64,000 bases of DNA, taken from NCBI RefSeq assembly GCF_002879855.1, contig NZ_PNYB01000004.1, positions 248,001 to 312,000 of the forward strand, read 5' to 3'. Positions 1 through 9,719 of this stretch are shown here, piece by piece. The position numbers were made by a program, and so were the translations under genes. Each line of letters opens with the position of its first letter. Position 1 is the stretch's first letter. This DNA is from Trinickia soli. GTDB taxonomy: Bacteria > Pseudomonadota > Gammaproteobacteria > Burkholderiales > Burkholderiaceae. The notes under the pieces are model-generated. The model did not search any database. It was given only the letters and a program-made list of their open reading frames with translations, and was not told where the DNA came from.

Positions 1-560
1 TGCCCCGCAATCGCCTTCTGATGCGACTCCAGCGCGAAGCGGTCCTGATCCTCGCGGCTCACTTTCCAGCGCTCGGCCACGCGCTCGGCCGTCAGGCCCA
101 TGCCGTAAGCAATGCCGAAGTTTTCGTCGCGATCGAAAATGTGCGGCGACATCGACGGCGTGTTGCCCATCATCGGCACCATGCTCATCGATTCGCAACC
201 GCCTGCGATCATCGCGTCGGCTTCGCCGACGCGAATGCGGTCGGCCGCCATCGCGAGCGCCGTCACGCCCGATGCGCAAAAGCGGTTGACCGTCACGCCG
301 CCGACCGATTGCGGCAGGCCCGCGAGCAGCGCGCCGATACGCGCGACGTTCAGGCCTTGCTCGGCTTCGGGAATCGCGCAGCCGACGATCGCGTCTTCGA
401 TCACCTTCGTGTCGAGCCCGGGCACTTGCGCCACAGCCGACCTGATCGCGTGAACGAGCAACTCGTCCGGTCGCGTGCTCTTGAATGCGCCACGCGGCGC
501 TTTGCCGATCGGCGTGCGGCTGGCGGCGACGATGTATGCGTCTTGCAATTGTTTGCTCAT
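1..560 (-). CDS. Acetyl-CoA C-acyltransferase (thiolase), partial
   Basis: N-terminal 186 residues of a thiolase; the rest lies beyond the left edge. Thiolases cleave 3-ketoacyl-CoA with CoA to give acetyl-CoA and a shortened acyl-CoA, the last step of beta-oxidation. The start MSKQLQDAYIVAASRTPIG, the acylation-site context NRFCASG near residue 92 (nucleophilic Cys) and GGCESMS about 30 residues later are all visible. It begins 17 bases after the stop of the FadB-type gene, so it is the last visible gene of the operon. This is probably the fadA partner of the 3-hydroxyacyl-CoA dehydrogenase gene; a biosynthetic acetoacetyl-CoA thiolase is less likely from context. Confidence 0.93.
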   Translation of the reverse strand, partial: MSKQLQDAYIVAASRTPIGKAPRGAFKSTRPDELLVHAIRSAVAQVPGLDTKVIEDAIVGCAIPEAEQGLNVARIGALLAGLPQSVGGVTVNRFCASGVTALAMAADRIRVGEADAMIAGGCESMSMVPMMGNTPSMSPHIFDRDENFGIAYGMGLTAERVAERWKVSREDQDRFALESHQKAIAG

Positions 561-577
561 GTGGAGCTCCTGCCGTA

Positions 578-3016
578 TTAGTTGCGCACCGGCTTGCCGG
601 TCTGCAGCATGCCCATGATTCGCTCTTGTGTCTTCTGCGTGCCGAGCAGATCGACGAACGCCCGGCGCTCGAGCGTGAGCAGCCATTCTTCGTCGACGAG
701 GCTGCCCGCTTCGACGTCGCCGCCGCACACGGCTTCGGCGATTCGCGAGGCGATCAGGAAGTCGTGCGCGCTGATGAAGTTGCCGTCACGCATGTTGACG
801 AGCTGCGCCTCGATCGTCGAAATCGCAGAACGGCCCGCGACGGGAACCTGCTTGGCCGGCAACGGCGGACGATAGCCGGCCGCGGCGAGCGCACGCGCTT
901 CTTTTTTCGCCGTATCGAGCAACTCGAATACGTTGAAGACGATCGTGTCCGACGGCTTGAGATACCCCATCGCGCGCGCTTCGAGCGCCGAGCCCGAGAC
1001 CTTGGCCATCGCGGCGTTCTCGAACGACTTCGACACGAACTTCAGCAATTCGCCGTTCGACGCGCCGACTTGAGCCGCCGCATCGGCCGCGCGCAATGCC
1101 GCTTCTTTCAGCCCGCCGCCGGCCGGCACGAGACCGACGCCCACTTCGACGAGACCGATGTAGCTTTCGACGTGCGCCACGCGCTTGGCGCTATGGAGCA
1201 TGAGCTCGCAACCGCCGCCGAGCGCGATGCCCGAGACCGCCGTGACCACAGGCACATTCGCATACTTCACACGCAACATGCCTTGCTGGAACTTCTTCAC
1301 GAACGGCTCGATACCTTTGGCGCCGCCCATCATGAATGCAGGCATCGCTTCCTCGAGATTCGCACCGGCCGAGAACGGGCCGCCGGGCGTGCCGAGCTTG
1401 AGCGACGTAGGCTGCCAGACGACGACGCCCTTGTACGACTGCTCGGCCAACTCGATCGCTTGCGCAAGGCCGTCGAGCACACCGGGGCCGATCGTGTTCA
1501 TCTTCGTCTTGAACGAGACGATGACGACGTCGTCCTCGCCGGCACGATCGTCCACCCATGCACGAACCGAATCGTTCTCGAACAGCGTCTTGCCGTAGTG
1601 CTTCGGATCGACGCCCGTTTCGCCGACGAGCGGCGCACGGAACACCTGCTTCTGGTAGACGGGCAACGTCGAGCGCGGCTCGAACCGGCTCGCCGCCGGC
1701 GACCACGAACCTTCACTCGTATGCACGCCACCCTTCTCGGCAACGGCGCCCTCGAACACCCACGACGGCAGCGGCGCGTTGGCGAGCGCCTTGCCCGCCG
1801 CGATATCCGCTTGCACCCACTCGGCCACCTGCTTCCAGCCCGCGGCCTGCCAGCCCTCGAACGGGCCTTCGTTCCAGCCGAAACCCCAGCGGATCGCGAG
1901 GTCGACATCGCGCGCGTTGTCGGCGATCGATTCCAGATGGATCGCGATGTAATGGAACACGTCGCGGAAAATCGACCACAGGAATTGCGCCTGCGGATGC
2001 TCCGACTCGCGCAGCAGCTTCAGGCGCTCGGCCGGCGGGCGCTTCAGAATGCGGCCGACGAGCTCGTCCGCCTTTGCGCCGCCTTCGACGTACTCGCCCG
2101 TCGTCGCGTCGAGCACCTTGATGGCCTTGCCTTCCTTCTTGTAGAAGCCGGCTCCGCTCTTCTGACCGAGTGCGCCCTTGGCGACGAGCGCGGCCAGCAC
2201 GGCAGGCGTCTCGTAGACGGACAGGAACGGATCGTCAGGCAGGTTGTCCTGCATCGTCTTGATGACGTGCGCCATCGTATCGAGGCCGACCACGTCGGCG
2301 GTGCGGAACGTCGCCGACTTCGCACGACCCAGGCGCGAGCCCGTCAGATCGTCGACTTCGTCGAAGCGCAGACCGAACTTCGCCGCTTCGGCAACGACGG
2401 CCAGAATCGAGAACACGCCGACGCGGTTCGCGATGAAGTTCGGCGTGTCTTTCGCGCGCACGACGCCCTTGCCGACGACGCTCGTCAGGAACGATTCGAG
2501 ATCGTCGATGATTTCCGGCCGCGTGTGCGAGGTCGGGATCAGTTCGACGAGGTGCATATAGCGCGGCGGGTTGAAGAAATGCACGCCGCAAAAACGCGCC
2601 TTCAACTCGTCGGTAAACCCTTCGGACAATTCGGTAATCGACAGGCCGGAGGTATTGGTCGCGAAGATCGCATGCGGTGCGAGATGCGGCGCGACCTTCT
2701 TGTACAAGTGGTGCTTCCAGTCCATCCGCTCGGCGATCGCCTCGATGACGAGATCGCACCCGGCCAGTTTGGCGATGTCGTCCTCGTAGTTCGCGGGCTC
2801 GACATAGCGGGCATCGTCCTTGGCGCCGAACGGCGCAGGCGACAGCTTCTTCAGATTCTCGATCGCCTTCAACGCGATCGCATTCTTCGGACCTTCCTTG
2901 GCCGGAAGGTCGAACAGCAGCACCGGCACCTTGGCGTTGATCAGGTGCGCGGCGATCTGCGCGCCCATCACGCCGGCGCCGAGCACGGCCACCTTGCGAA
3001 TGATCAGATTGCTCAC
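578..3016 (-). CDS. Bifunctional 3-hydroxyacyl-CoA dehydrogenase / enoyl-CoA hydratase (FadB-type)
   Basis: 812 residues. The N-terminal half is an NAD-dependent 3-hydroxyacyl-CoA dehydrogenase with the dinucleotide motif GAGVMGAQIAAH near residue 13 and NTSGLSI near residue 120. The C-terminal part is a crotonase fold with FSAGANLEE near 552 and GIALGGGCELM near 597. The domain order is the reverse of E. coli FadB, as in many proteobacterial homologues. It would catalyse hydration and oxidation of enoyl-CoA in beta-oxidation. The start is GTG, preceded by a strong ribosome site (GGGAGG, seven to eight bases upstream). It sits between the acyl-CoA dehydrogenase and thiolase genes, completing the spiral in one operon. 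Confidence 0.94.
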   Translation of the reverse strand: MSNLIIRKVAVLGAGVMGAQIAAHLINAKVPVLLFDLPAKEGPKNAIALKAIENLKKLSPAPFGAKDDARYVEPANYEDDIAKLAGCDLVIEAIAERMDWKHHLYKKVAPHLAPHAIFATNTSGLSITELSEGFTDELKARFCGVHFFNPPRYMHLVELIPTSHTRPEIIDDLESFLTSVVGKGVVRAKDTPNFIANRVGVFSILAVVAEAAKFGLRFDEVDDLTGSRLGRAKSATFRTADVVGLDTMAHVIKTMQDNLPDDPFLSVYETPAVLAALVAKGALGQKSGAGFYKKEGKAIKVLDATTGEYVEGGAKADELVGRILKRPPAERLKLLRESEHPQAQFLWSIFRDVFHYIAIHLESIADNARDVDLAIRWGFGWNEGPFEGWQAAGWKQVAEWVQADIAAGKALANAPLPSWVFEGAVAEKGGVHTSEGSWSPAASRFEPRSTLPVYQKQVFRAPLVGETGVDPKHYGKTLFENDSVRAWVDDRAGEDDVVIVSFKTKMNTIGPGVLDGLAQAIELAEQSYKGVVVWQPTSLKLGTPGGPFSAGANLEEAMPAFMMGGAKGIEPFVKKFQQGMLRVKYANVPVVTAVSGIALGGGCELMLHSAKRVAHVESYIGLVEVGVGLVPAGGGLKEAALRAADAAAQVGASNGELLKFVSKSFENAAMAKVSGSALEARAMGYLKPSDTIVFNVFELLDTAKKEARALAAAGYRPPLPAKQVPVAGRSAISTIEAQLVNMRDGNFISAHDFLIASRIAEAVCGGDVEAGSLVDEEWLLTLERRAFVDLLGTQKTQERIMGMLQTGKPVRN

Positions 3017-3159
3017 GTCTATCCTCCCTCGGAGTCATGCATGCGCTGCTTCGATGGACGTGTCGCACGCTGCGCCATCGATCATCGAGCCGCGGTAAAC
3101 CTGTTGAACGCGGTGCGCCACCCTCTGGCGCGCCGCTCGGCCTGGCAACAACTTGAAAC

Positions 3160-4947
3160 TCAGAACAGCGCCTCGTCGACTTCCATCAACGTCTTCGAAC
3201 CGGCGCGCGCCTCGCGAATCGTCTTGGCGGTTTCGGGCAACAGCTTCGCGAAATAGAAACGCGCCGTTGCGAGCTTCGATCGGTAGAAAGGATCGCCCGA
3301 TGCCTGTTTGTCGAGCGCGATGCGCGCCATGCGGGCCCAGAAGTACGAGAACACGAGGTGGCCCACCGTGCGCAGATAGGGCACGGCGGCGGCGCCCACC
3401 TCATCCTGGTTCTGCATCGCCTTCATGCCGATTTCCATCGTGAGCTTCTGCACCTTGTCGCCGATGTCGGCGAGCGGGTTGATGAACTCCTGCATTTCGG
3501 GCTTGACGCCCTCGGCTTCGACGAAGTCCGTCACGAGCTTGCCGAACTTGCGCAGCTTGGCGCCCATGTCGCCGAGCACCTTGCGGCCCAGCAGATCGAG
3601 CGACTGCACCGCGTTCGTGCCTTCGTAAATCATGTTGATGCGGGCATCGCGCACGTACTGCTCCATGCCCCATTCCTTGATGAAGCCATGACCACCGAAA
3701 ATCTGCATCGCGTGGTTCGTGGATTCGAACGCGTTGTCGGAGAGGAACGCCTTCAGAATCGGCGTCAGCAAGGCGACGAGATCGGCAGCTTCCTTGCGCT
3801 CGGCTTCGTCGCCGTGCGAAAGCTCTTTGTCGATCTGCAAGGCCGACCAGTACGAGAAGGCGCGAGCGCCTTCGGCATAGGCCTTCTGCGTGAGCAGCAT
3901 GCGGCGCACGTCGGGGTGGACGATGATCGGATCGGCCGGCTTGTCCGGCGCCTTCGGACCCGTCAGCGAACGCATTTGCAGACGCTCTTTCGCGTAGACG
4001 AGCGAGTTCTGGTATGCGACCTCGGTCAGCCCAAGGCTTTGCATGCCGACGCCGAGACGCGCCGCGTTCATCATCACGAACATGGCTTGCAGGCCGCGGT
4101 TCGGCTCGCCGACCAGCCAACCCTTCGCGTTATCGAGGTTGATCACGCACGTGGCGTTCGCGTGGATGCCCATCTTGTGCTCGATCGAACCGCACTTGAC
4201 GCCGTTGCGCTCGCCGGGCTCGCCCGCGTCTGTCGGGATGAACTTCGGGACGATGAACAACGAAATGCCTTTCGTTCCGGGCGGCGCATCGGGCAGGCGC
4301 GCGAGGACGAGGTGAACGATGTTCTCGGCCAGGTCGTGCTCACCGCTCGAGATGAAAATCTTCGTGCCCGTGATGAGGTAGGAGCCGTCGCCGTTCGATT
4401 CGGCCTTCGTGCGCAAGATGCCGAGGTCGGTGCCGCAATGCGGCTCGGTGAGGCACATCGTGCCGGTCCATTCGCCTGCCACGAGCTTGGGCAGGTAGAC
4501 CTTCTGCTGCTCGGGGGTGCCGTGCGCGTGCAGACATTCGTAGGCGCCGTGCGAGAGGCCCGGATACATCGTCCATGCCTGATTCGCCGAGTTCAGCATT
4601 TCGTAAAGCGCGTTGTTCACGAATGCGGGCAAACCCTGGCCGCCGTATTCGGGATCGCAGCCGAGCGCCGGCCAGCCGGCCTCGACGTATTGGCGATACG
4701 CCTCCTTGAAACCCTTCGGAGTCGTCACGACGCCATCGCCCGCGTACGTGCAGCCTTCCTGGTCGCCGCTCTGATTGAGCGGGAACAGCACCTCGGAGCA
4801 GAACTTGCCGGCCTCTTCGAGCACCTGGTTGATCGTGTCGGCATCGAGATCGGCATGCTTCGGCATACTCTTCACTTCTTCTTCGACATTCAGCAGTTCG
4901 TGCAACACGAATTGCATGTCGCGCAGCGGCGCGGCGTACTGACCCAT
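3160..4947 (-). CDS. Acyl-CoA dehydrogenase (FadE-like, C-terminal-extended)
   Basis: 595 residues, the length of the extended bacterial acyl-CoA dehydrogenase family rather than the ~380-residue short form. It catalyses the FAD-dependent alpha,beta-dehydrogenation that begins beta-oxidation. Visible features are the FAD/substrate loop MCLTEPHCGTDLG near residue 165, GGHGFIKEWGMEQYVRDARI, and INMIYEGTNAVQSLDLLGRK near 440, which carries the conserved YEGT segment. The ATG follows a GGGAGGATGTC ribosome site. It lies 90 bases after tetR and 143 bases before the FadB-type gene on the same strand. Its C-terminal helical domain (after residue ~470) is typical of this subfamily. The acyl chain-length preference cannot be read from the sequence. 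Confidence 0.94.
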   Translation of the reverse strand: MGQYAAPLRDMQFVLHELLNVEEEVKSMPKHADLDADTINQVLEEAGKFCSEVLFPLNQSGDQEGCTYAGDGVVTTPKGFKEAYRQYVEAGWPALGCDPEYGGQGLPAFVNNALYEMLNSANQAWTMYPGLSHGAYECLHAHGTPEQQKVYLPKLVAGEWTGTMCLTEPHCGTDLGILRTKAESNGDGSYLITGTKIFISSGEHDLAENIVHLVLARLPDAPPGTKGISLFIVPKFIPTDAGEPGERNGVKCGSIEHKMGIHANATCVINLDNAKGWLVGEPNRGLQAMFVMMNAARLGVGMQSLGLTEVAYQNSLVYAKERLQMRSLTGPKAPDKPADPIIVHPDVRRMLLTQKAYAEGARAFSYWSALQIDKELSHGDEAERKEAADLVALLTPILKAFLSDNAFESTNHAMQIFGGHGFIKEWGMEQYVRDARINMIYEGTNAVQSLDLLGRKVLGDMGAKLRKFGKLVTDFVEAEGVKPEMQEFINPLADIGDKVQKLTMEIGMKAMQNQDEVGAAAVPYLRTVGHLVFSYFWARMARIALDKQASGDPFYRSKLATARFYFAKLLPETAKTIREARAGSKTLMEVDEALF

Positions 4948-5037
4948 GACATCCTCCCAAGGTTTCCAGCGAGTGAGCTCGAACCGCTAACCTGGCCGTG
5001 CGCCGAACACGGTCTGGCGACTAGTGCGGCTCGCGCT

Positions 5038-5664
5038 CTATAACAAATCATCAGAGTGCGTGGGGCGGCCCGGCGCGCTCTGATAGGAATCAATCGTCTT
5101 CTCGAGCGCAGCCCACGTCAGACGCTCAGCATCCGGCAGATGCAGGAAGCGCGCGTCGTGATGCAGCCCGAGCGTGAAGCTATACAGTTCGAACAGCATC
5201 AGGTCCGGATCGGTATCCGCGCGCAGATGCCCTTCTTCGACAGCCTGCGAAATCGCCCGCAACAACGCCGCCCGCCATGTCGACACGCTAAGCACCAGCT
5301 GCTCGCGCACGGGGTTGTCGCCCCGGTCGTCGTACTCGACGGCGCCGCTGATGTAGATGCACCCGGTCATGACTTCCTGAATGCGTCGCTCCATCCAGCG
5401 GCTCAGCATCGCGCGCAAACGCGGCAACCCACGCGGCTCGGCAAGGCTCGGGAAAAACACCTCCTGCTCGAAGCGGCGGTGGTACTCGCGAACGACCTCG
5501 ACCTGCAAATCTTCCCGCGACCCGAAATGCGCAAAAACGCCACTCTTGCTCATCTGCATCCGCTCGGCGAGCAAGCCGATCGTCAAGCCCTCGAGCCCAT
5601 CCCGGCTCGCCAAGTCGAGTGCTGCATCTAGAATTGCAGCTCGCGTTTGTTCACCTTTTCGCAT
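5038..5664 (-). CDS. TetR-family transcriptional regulator of the beta-oxidation operon
   Basis: 208 residues. The N-terminal TetR DNA-binding domain is clear: MRKGEQTRAAILDAALDLA, then the helix-turn-helix region around MQMSKSGVFAHFGSREDL at residues 35-55. The C-terminal ligand domain is divergent, as usual. It is the first gene of the minus-strand run tetR > acyl-CoA dehydrogenase > fadB-type > thiolase, so it probably autoregulates the operon and derepresses it with a fatty acyl-CoA ligand. That role is inferred from context and from FadR/PsrA-type TetR regulators. A small palindrome at 5708-5715 in its upstream region is a possible operator. Confidence 0.9.
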   Translation of the reverse strand: MRKGEQTRAAILDAALDLASRDGLEGLTIGLLAERMQMSKSGVFAHFGSREDLQVEVVREYHRRFEQEVFFPSLAEPRGLPRLRAMLSRWMERRIQEVMTGCIYISGAVEYDDRGDNPVREQLVLSVSTWRAALLRAISQAVEEGHLRADTDPDLMLFELYSFTLGLHHDARFLHLPDAERLTWAALEKTIDSYQSAPGRPTHSDDLL

Positions 5665-5705
5665 AGCGTCTCATTTACCGTTCTTATAGCTCTGCAACAA
5701 AAATC

Positions 5706-5717
5706 GAACGGCCGTAC
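5706..5717. promoter_or_regulatory. Possible TetR operator (short palindrome)
   Basis: The region upstream of tetR contains ACGGCCGT, a perfect 8-base palindrome flanked by AT-rich sequence, about 45 bases before the tetR start codon. A self-regulating TetR protein would be expected to bind a dyad here. The palindrome is short and could occur by chance in GC-rich DNA. Confidence 0.25.
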
Positions 5718-5814
5718 TATTATTGAGCGCGACCGCCCCTGAAACAAGGACTTTATTAGAAACCGGAATCTAACCTGCCGGGGTGCGGCGCAGTTCAGGC
5801 CGGGCCGCACGGCG

Positions 5815-7089
5815 CTAGTCGTATCCGCCTACCGTCAGCAGCTTCATCACTGCCCGATACGTTGCGTAGGCGAGCCAATTGGCCAGACGCTCCGGCCACG
5901 TCCGCGCCGCATAGCAGGTCGCATCGATCGGACGCGCCTCGTCGAACGCCGTCAGCATGGCTTCGCGCAATTCGGCGATCTCGGGGTGCTCGATCAGCAC
6001 CACGTTCGCCTCATTGTTCAGCACGAGGCTCAGCGCATCAAGGTTCGACGAACCGACCGTCGCCCAGTTCGAATCGACGACAGCCACCTTGCCGTGCAGC
6101 ATCGTCTTCTCGTATTCGGCGATGTGAACGCCCGCCTTGAGGAAGGTGCGGTAGAGATAGGGCACGGCGACGTCGAGCGCCGCGAATTCGTTGCGGCCGA
6201 TCAGCACGCGTACATCCACCCCGCGTCGCGCTGCGCGCAGGAGCGCTCGACGCAGCTTGCGCCCGGGCATGAAGTACGGATTGGCAAGCAGGATTTCGCA
6301 CCGCGCCCGACCGATTGCAACGAGGTACGCCTTCTCGATCGCGCGCCGATTGACGAAGTTGTCGCGGGCGACAAATGCCACACTTGGCCCTTTTAGGGCG
6401 CGCTCCGTTCCACGCGTACGGGCGCGCAGCCTCCCGCCGGCGGCCGTCGAAACGGCCCGCGCAAAGGGCACGAGCGCGCGCGACATCGATTCCCTATAGG
6501 GCCGATGGCCGAGCGTCAGCCGGCGCCATTGAGCATCGAGGGCCGCGCTGACGTGCGCGACGATCGGCCCCGCAAGCTCGACGGCGAAGTCCCAGCGCGG
6601 ATGCGCGAGGCGCCCGCCCGTGGCGGCAAAATCATCGACGACGTTGATGCCGCCGCAAAACGCGACGCGCTCGTCGACGAGCGCGAGCTTGCGATGCGTG
6701 CGCGACAAGCCGAAGCGGCCGAAGATGCCCCGCCAACCGGCGTTGTAGATGCGATGCTCGACCCCGGCCGCGATCCATTCGTCGAAGAGGGCGAGCCGCC
6801 CGGTGCCGAGGCCGTCGGTAATCACGCGTACGCGCACGCCGCGTTGCGCCGCGCGCACGAGCGCGTCGGAGACGGGCCGGCCGGCCTCGTCGTCGCAAAA
6901 AATATAGGTCTCGAGCGCGACACTGGCGCGCGCTGCATCGATATAGGCGATCAGCGCGTTGAAGTAATCAGCGCCGCGGCTATAAAGCCGTAATGTGTTG
7001 CCAGCCGTGAATGCGAGCCGTGACGCGCGACGTCGCGATACGAGCGTGCGCCCGATACGGGCGAGACGTCGAGCGCCGCGACGACTCAT
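5815..7089 (-). CDS. clsB: Cardiolipin synthase ClsB-like, phospholipase D family
   Basis: 424 residues with two HKD phospholipase-D motifs: HRKLALVDERVAFCGG near residue 140 and HGKVAVVDSNWATVGSSN near residue 330. Two HKD motifs and no N-terminal membrane anchor match ClsB, which makes cardiolipin by phosphatidyl transfer at the inner membrane. N-terminal residues such as RLYSRGADYFNALI and YIFCDDEAGRP also fit the family. Its ATG overlaps the stop of nudB by four bases (ATGA), so the two are translationally coupled. A broader PLD-family phosphatidyltransferase cannot be excluded, but the length and motifs favour ClsB. Confidence 0.88.
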   Translation of the reverse strand: MSRRGARRLARIGRTLVSRRRASRLAFTAGNTLRLYSRGADYFNALIAYIDAARASVALETYIFCDDEAGRPVSDALVRAAQRGVRVRVITDGLGTGRLALFDEWIAAGVEHRIYNAGWRGIFGRFGLSRTHRKLALVDERVAFCGGINVVDDFAATGGRLAHPRWDFAVELAGPIVAHVSAALDAQWRRLTLGHRPYRESMSRALVPFARAVSTAAGGRLRARTRGTERALKGPSVAFVARDNFVNRRAIEKAYLVAIGRARCEILLANPYFMPGRKLRRALLRAARRGVDVRVLIGRNEFAALDVAVPYLYRTFLKAGVHIAEYEKTMLHGKVAVVDSNWATVGSSNLDALSLVLNNEANVVLIEHPEIAELREAMLTAFDEARPIDATCYAARTWPERLANWLAYATYRAVMKLLTVGGYD

Positions 7090-7595
7090 GCGCCCTCGGT
7101 GCGCTGTTGCGAAACGCCCGCGGACTCGCTCGCACGCAACCGGCGCGGCAGCTGCAGGATGGCGTCACGATTGGACGACGAGAAACAGCGAGCCGCGGCT
7201 TCCTCATACGGTAGCCAAAGATGCGCCGTATGCTCGCGCGGTGCGAGCGTGACTTCGAGCCTGTGCGGCACTTCGAGCCCGAACCAATGTTCGACGTTGC
7301 GCGTCACGCCTTCTGCGTAGCGATGCCGCCAGACCGGATAGATCTCGTATTCGATCTGCTCGCCCCAATTCACGAGTGCGTGGCCGGGTACGAGTGAGCT
7401 GCCGACGACGATGCCGGTTTCCTCGGCCACTTCCCTGATAGCGGTCTCTTCGAGCGGCTCGTCGAAGCGGTCTTTCGAGCCTGTCACCGACTGCCAGAAA
7501 CCAGGGCGATCGGCGCGCTCGATAATCAGCACGTCGAGGGCGGGCGTGTAGATGACGACGAGAACGGATTCCGGAATCTTTGGCGGTTTGAGCAT
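7086..7595 (-). CDS. nudB: Dihydroneopterin triphosphate diphosphatase (Nudix)
   Basis: 169 residues. A canonical Nudix box is visible at about residues 40-62: GSKDRFDEPLEETAIRE followed by VAEETG. The N-terminus (KIPESVLVVIYT...) and the phrase RADRPGFWQSVTGS are typical of NudB/FolQ, which removes pyrophosphate from dihydroneopterin triphosphate in folate synthesis. The C-terminus carries an extra ~20-residue polar tail. It is followed by clsB with a four-base overlap and preceded by a bidirectional terminator and aspS. The aspS-nudB-clsB association is familiar in Burkholderiaceae. Confidence 0.9.
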   Translation of the reverse strand: MLKPPKIPESVLVVIYTPALDVLIIERADRPGFWQSVTGSKDRFDEPLEETAIREVAEETGIVVGSSLVPGHALVNWGEQIEYEIYPVWRHRYAEGVTRNVEHWFGLEVPHRLEVTLAPREHTAHLWLPYEEAAARCFSSSNRDAILQLPRRLRASESAGVSQQRTEGA

Positions 7596-7741
7596 GGGGG
7601 TTCGATGCGTTCGCAGTTGTCCGTCAGCATAGCGCGTGAGCAGGAGAACTGCGACACGTGCGCTGAGCGTTAGAGCGACACGCGGGAAGCCCCGCGGCGC
7701 CGTGCCCCCGGGTCAGGCGCCGATAAGGCAGCCGGGAAACG

Positions 7742-7775
7742 AAAAACCCCACGCTCGGAGAAACGTGGGGTTTTT
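7742..7775. terminator. Bidirectional rho-independent terminator between aspS and nudB
   Basis: A perfect 12-base-pair stem (AAAAACCCCACG, 7742-7753, pairing with CGTGGGGTTTTT, 7764-7775) encloses a 10-base loop. The A-run on one side and the T-run on the other let it work in either direction. On the minus strand it ends transcription after aspS (stop at 7846), so nudB-clsB need their own promoter in 7596-7741. Confidence 0.9.
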
Positions 7776-7845
7776 GAGCGACCGGACGACGTCGAGCGCG
7801 CCGCCTTGCGCACCATGCGGCGCGACTTGGCGCCGCCGTGCGGCC

Positions 7846-9648
7846 TCAAGCCTTCGGCTGCTCCGGCTGACGCAGACGAATATGCAACTCGCGCAATTGA
7901 CGCTCGTCCACAGCGCTCGGCGCTTGCGTCAACAGACACTGTGCCCGCTGCGTCTTCGGGAAGGCGATCACGTCGCGAATCGAATCGGCGCCGGCCATCA
8001 TCGTGACGATGCGGTCGAGGCCGAACGCAATCCCGCCGTGCGGCGGCGCGCCGTATTGCAGCGCATCAAGCAGGAAGCCGAACTTGGCCCGCGCTTCTTC
8101 GTCGTTGATCTTCAGCGCGCGGAACACCTTGCTTTGCACGTCTTCCTGATAGATCCGCACCGAACCGCCGCCGATCTCCCAGCCGTTCAGCACCATGTCG
8201 TAGGCTTTGGCGAGGCAGCGGCCCGGGTCCGATTCGAGGAATTCGAGGTGCTCGTCCTTCGGGCTCGTGAACGGGTGGTGAGCCGCCACGTAGCGCGCCT
8301 CTTCCTCGTCGTATTCGAACATCGGGAAATCGATGACCCACAAGGGCTTCCAGCCTGCTTCGACGAGACCGTTCGCCTTGCCGAAATCGGAATGGCCGAT
8401 CTTCAGGCGCAGCGCGCCCAGGCTGTCGTTGACGACCTTCGCGCGATCGGCCGCGAAGAAAATGATGTCGCCGTCCTGCGCGCCCGTACGCTCGAGGATC
8501 GCCGCGATCGCCGCGTCGTGCAGGTTCTTCACGATCGGGCTCTGCAGGCCGTCACGGCCCTTCGCCGCTTCGTTGACCTTGATCCACGCCAGGCCCTTCG
8601 CACCGTAGATGCGCACGAACTCGGTGTAACCGTCGATGTCGCCACGCGTGAGCTCGCCGCCCTTGGGCACGCGCAGCGCCGCAACACGGCCGTCCTTCGT
8701 ATTGGCCGGCGCGCTGAACACCTTGAACTCGACATCCTTCATCGCGTCGGTAAGCTCGGTGAATTCGAGCTTGACGCGCAGGTCCGGCTTGTCGGACCCG
8801 AACCGCGCCATCGCCTCCGAGTACTGCATGACGGGGAACGGCTCGTCGAGTGCGACTCCGATCGTTTCCTTGAAGACGTGACGAATCATCTTCTCGAACA
8901 GATCGCGAATTTCCTGCTCGCTCAAGAACGACGTTTCGCAGTCGATCTGCGTGAATTCGGGCTGACGATCGGCGCGCAGATCTTCGTCGCGGAAGCACTT
9001 GACGATCTGGTAGTAGCGATCGAAGTTCGCCACCATCAACAGCTGCTTGAACAGCTGCGGCGATTGCGGCAGAGCGAAGAATTGGCCGGCGTTCACGCGC
9101 GAGGGCACGAGATAGTCGCGCGCGCCTTCAGGCGTGCTCTTCGTGAGCATCGGCGTTTCGATGTCGATGAAGCCCTGCGCGTCGAGATACTTGCGCACTT
9201 CCATCGCCACGCGATAGCGCAGCCGCAGATTGTTCTGCATTTGCGGCCGACGCAGGTCGAGCACGCGATGCGTGAGGCGCGTCGTTTCGGAAAGGTTGTC
9301 GTCGTCGAGTTGGAACGGCGGCGTGATCGATGCGTTGAGCACTGTCAGCTCATGGCAGAGCACCTCGATCTTGCCGCTCTTCAAGCCGGCGTTGACCGTG
9401 CCTTCCGGGCGGTTGCGCACGACGCCGACAATGCGCACGCAGAATTCGTTGCGCACCCCTTCGGCAGCCTTGAACATCTCGGCGCGATCGGGGTCGCAGA
9501 CGACCTGGACCAAGCCCTCGCGATCGCGCAGATCGATGAAAATCACGCCGCCATGGTCGCGCCGGCGATGCACCCATCCACACAGCGAAACAGTTTGGCC
9601 CAGCAGGTGTTCGGTCACCAGACCGCAGTATTCAGATCTCATCGACAT
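7846..9648 (-). CDS. aspS: Aspartyl-tRNA synthetase
   Basis: 600 residues from the chosen start [16 protein letters not shown]. An in-frame upstream ATG would add 11 unlike residues. It charges tRNA-Asp, and possibly tRNA-Asn in bacteria with GatCAB. The N-terminal OB-fold anticodon-binding domain ([12 protein letters not shown]), class II motif 2 ([18 protein letters not shown]) and motif 3 ([11 protein letters not shown] near the C-terminus) are intact, and the GAD insertion domain of bacterial AspRS is present. DUF502 lies just upstream on the same strand and a strong terminator just downstream. Confidence 0.97.
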   Translation of the reverse strand: MSMRSEYCGLVTEHLLGQTVSLCGWVHRRRDHGGVIFIDLRDREGLVQVVCDPDRAEMFKAAEGVRNEFCVRIVGVVRNRPEGTVNAGLKSGKIEVLCHELTVLNASITPPFQLDDDNLSETTRLTHRVLDLRRPQMQNNLRLRYRVAMEVRKYLDAQGFIDIETPMLTKSTPEGARDYLVPSRVNAGQFFALPQSPQLFKQLLMVANFDRYYQIVKCFRDEDLRADRQPEFTQIDCETSFLSEQEIRDLFEKMIRHVFKETIGVALDEPFPVMQYSEAMARFGSDKPDLRVKLEFTELTDAMKDVEFKVFSAPANTKDGRVAALRVPKGGELTRGDIDGYTEFVRIYGAKGLAWIKVNEAAKGRDGLQSPIVKNLHDAAIAAILERTGAQDGDIIFFAADRAKVVNDSLGALRLKIGHSDFGKANGLVEAGWKPLWVIDFPMFEYDEEEARYVAAHHPFTSPKDEHLEFLESDPGRCLAKAYDMVLNGWEIGGGSVRIYQEDVQSKVFRALKINDEEARAKFGFLLDALQYGAPPHGGIAFGLDRIVTMMAGADSIRDVIAFPKTQRAQCLLTQAPSAVDERQLRELHIRLRQPEQPKA

Positions 9649-9719
9649 GGTATTCGTCTTTCGTTTGGCATTTGGAGGCAACGCGCGGGGCGACTTTCAC
9701 CGCGCCGCGCCGCCAGGGT

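Noticed and set aside
485-3256. A 923-codon open frame on the plus strand opposite the FadB-type and neighbouring genes
   Set aside because: Arg/Ala/His-rich translation without domain features; it is the antisense shadow expected from high third-position GC in the real minus-strand gene.
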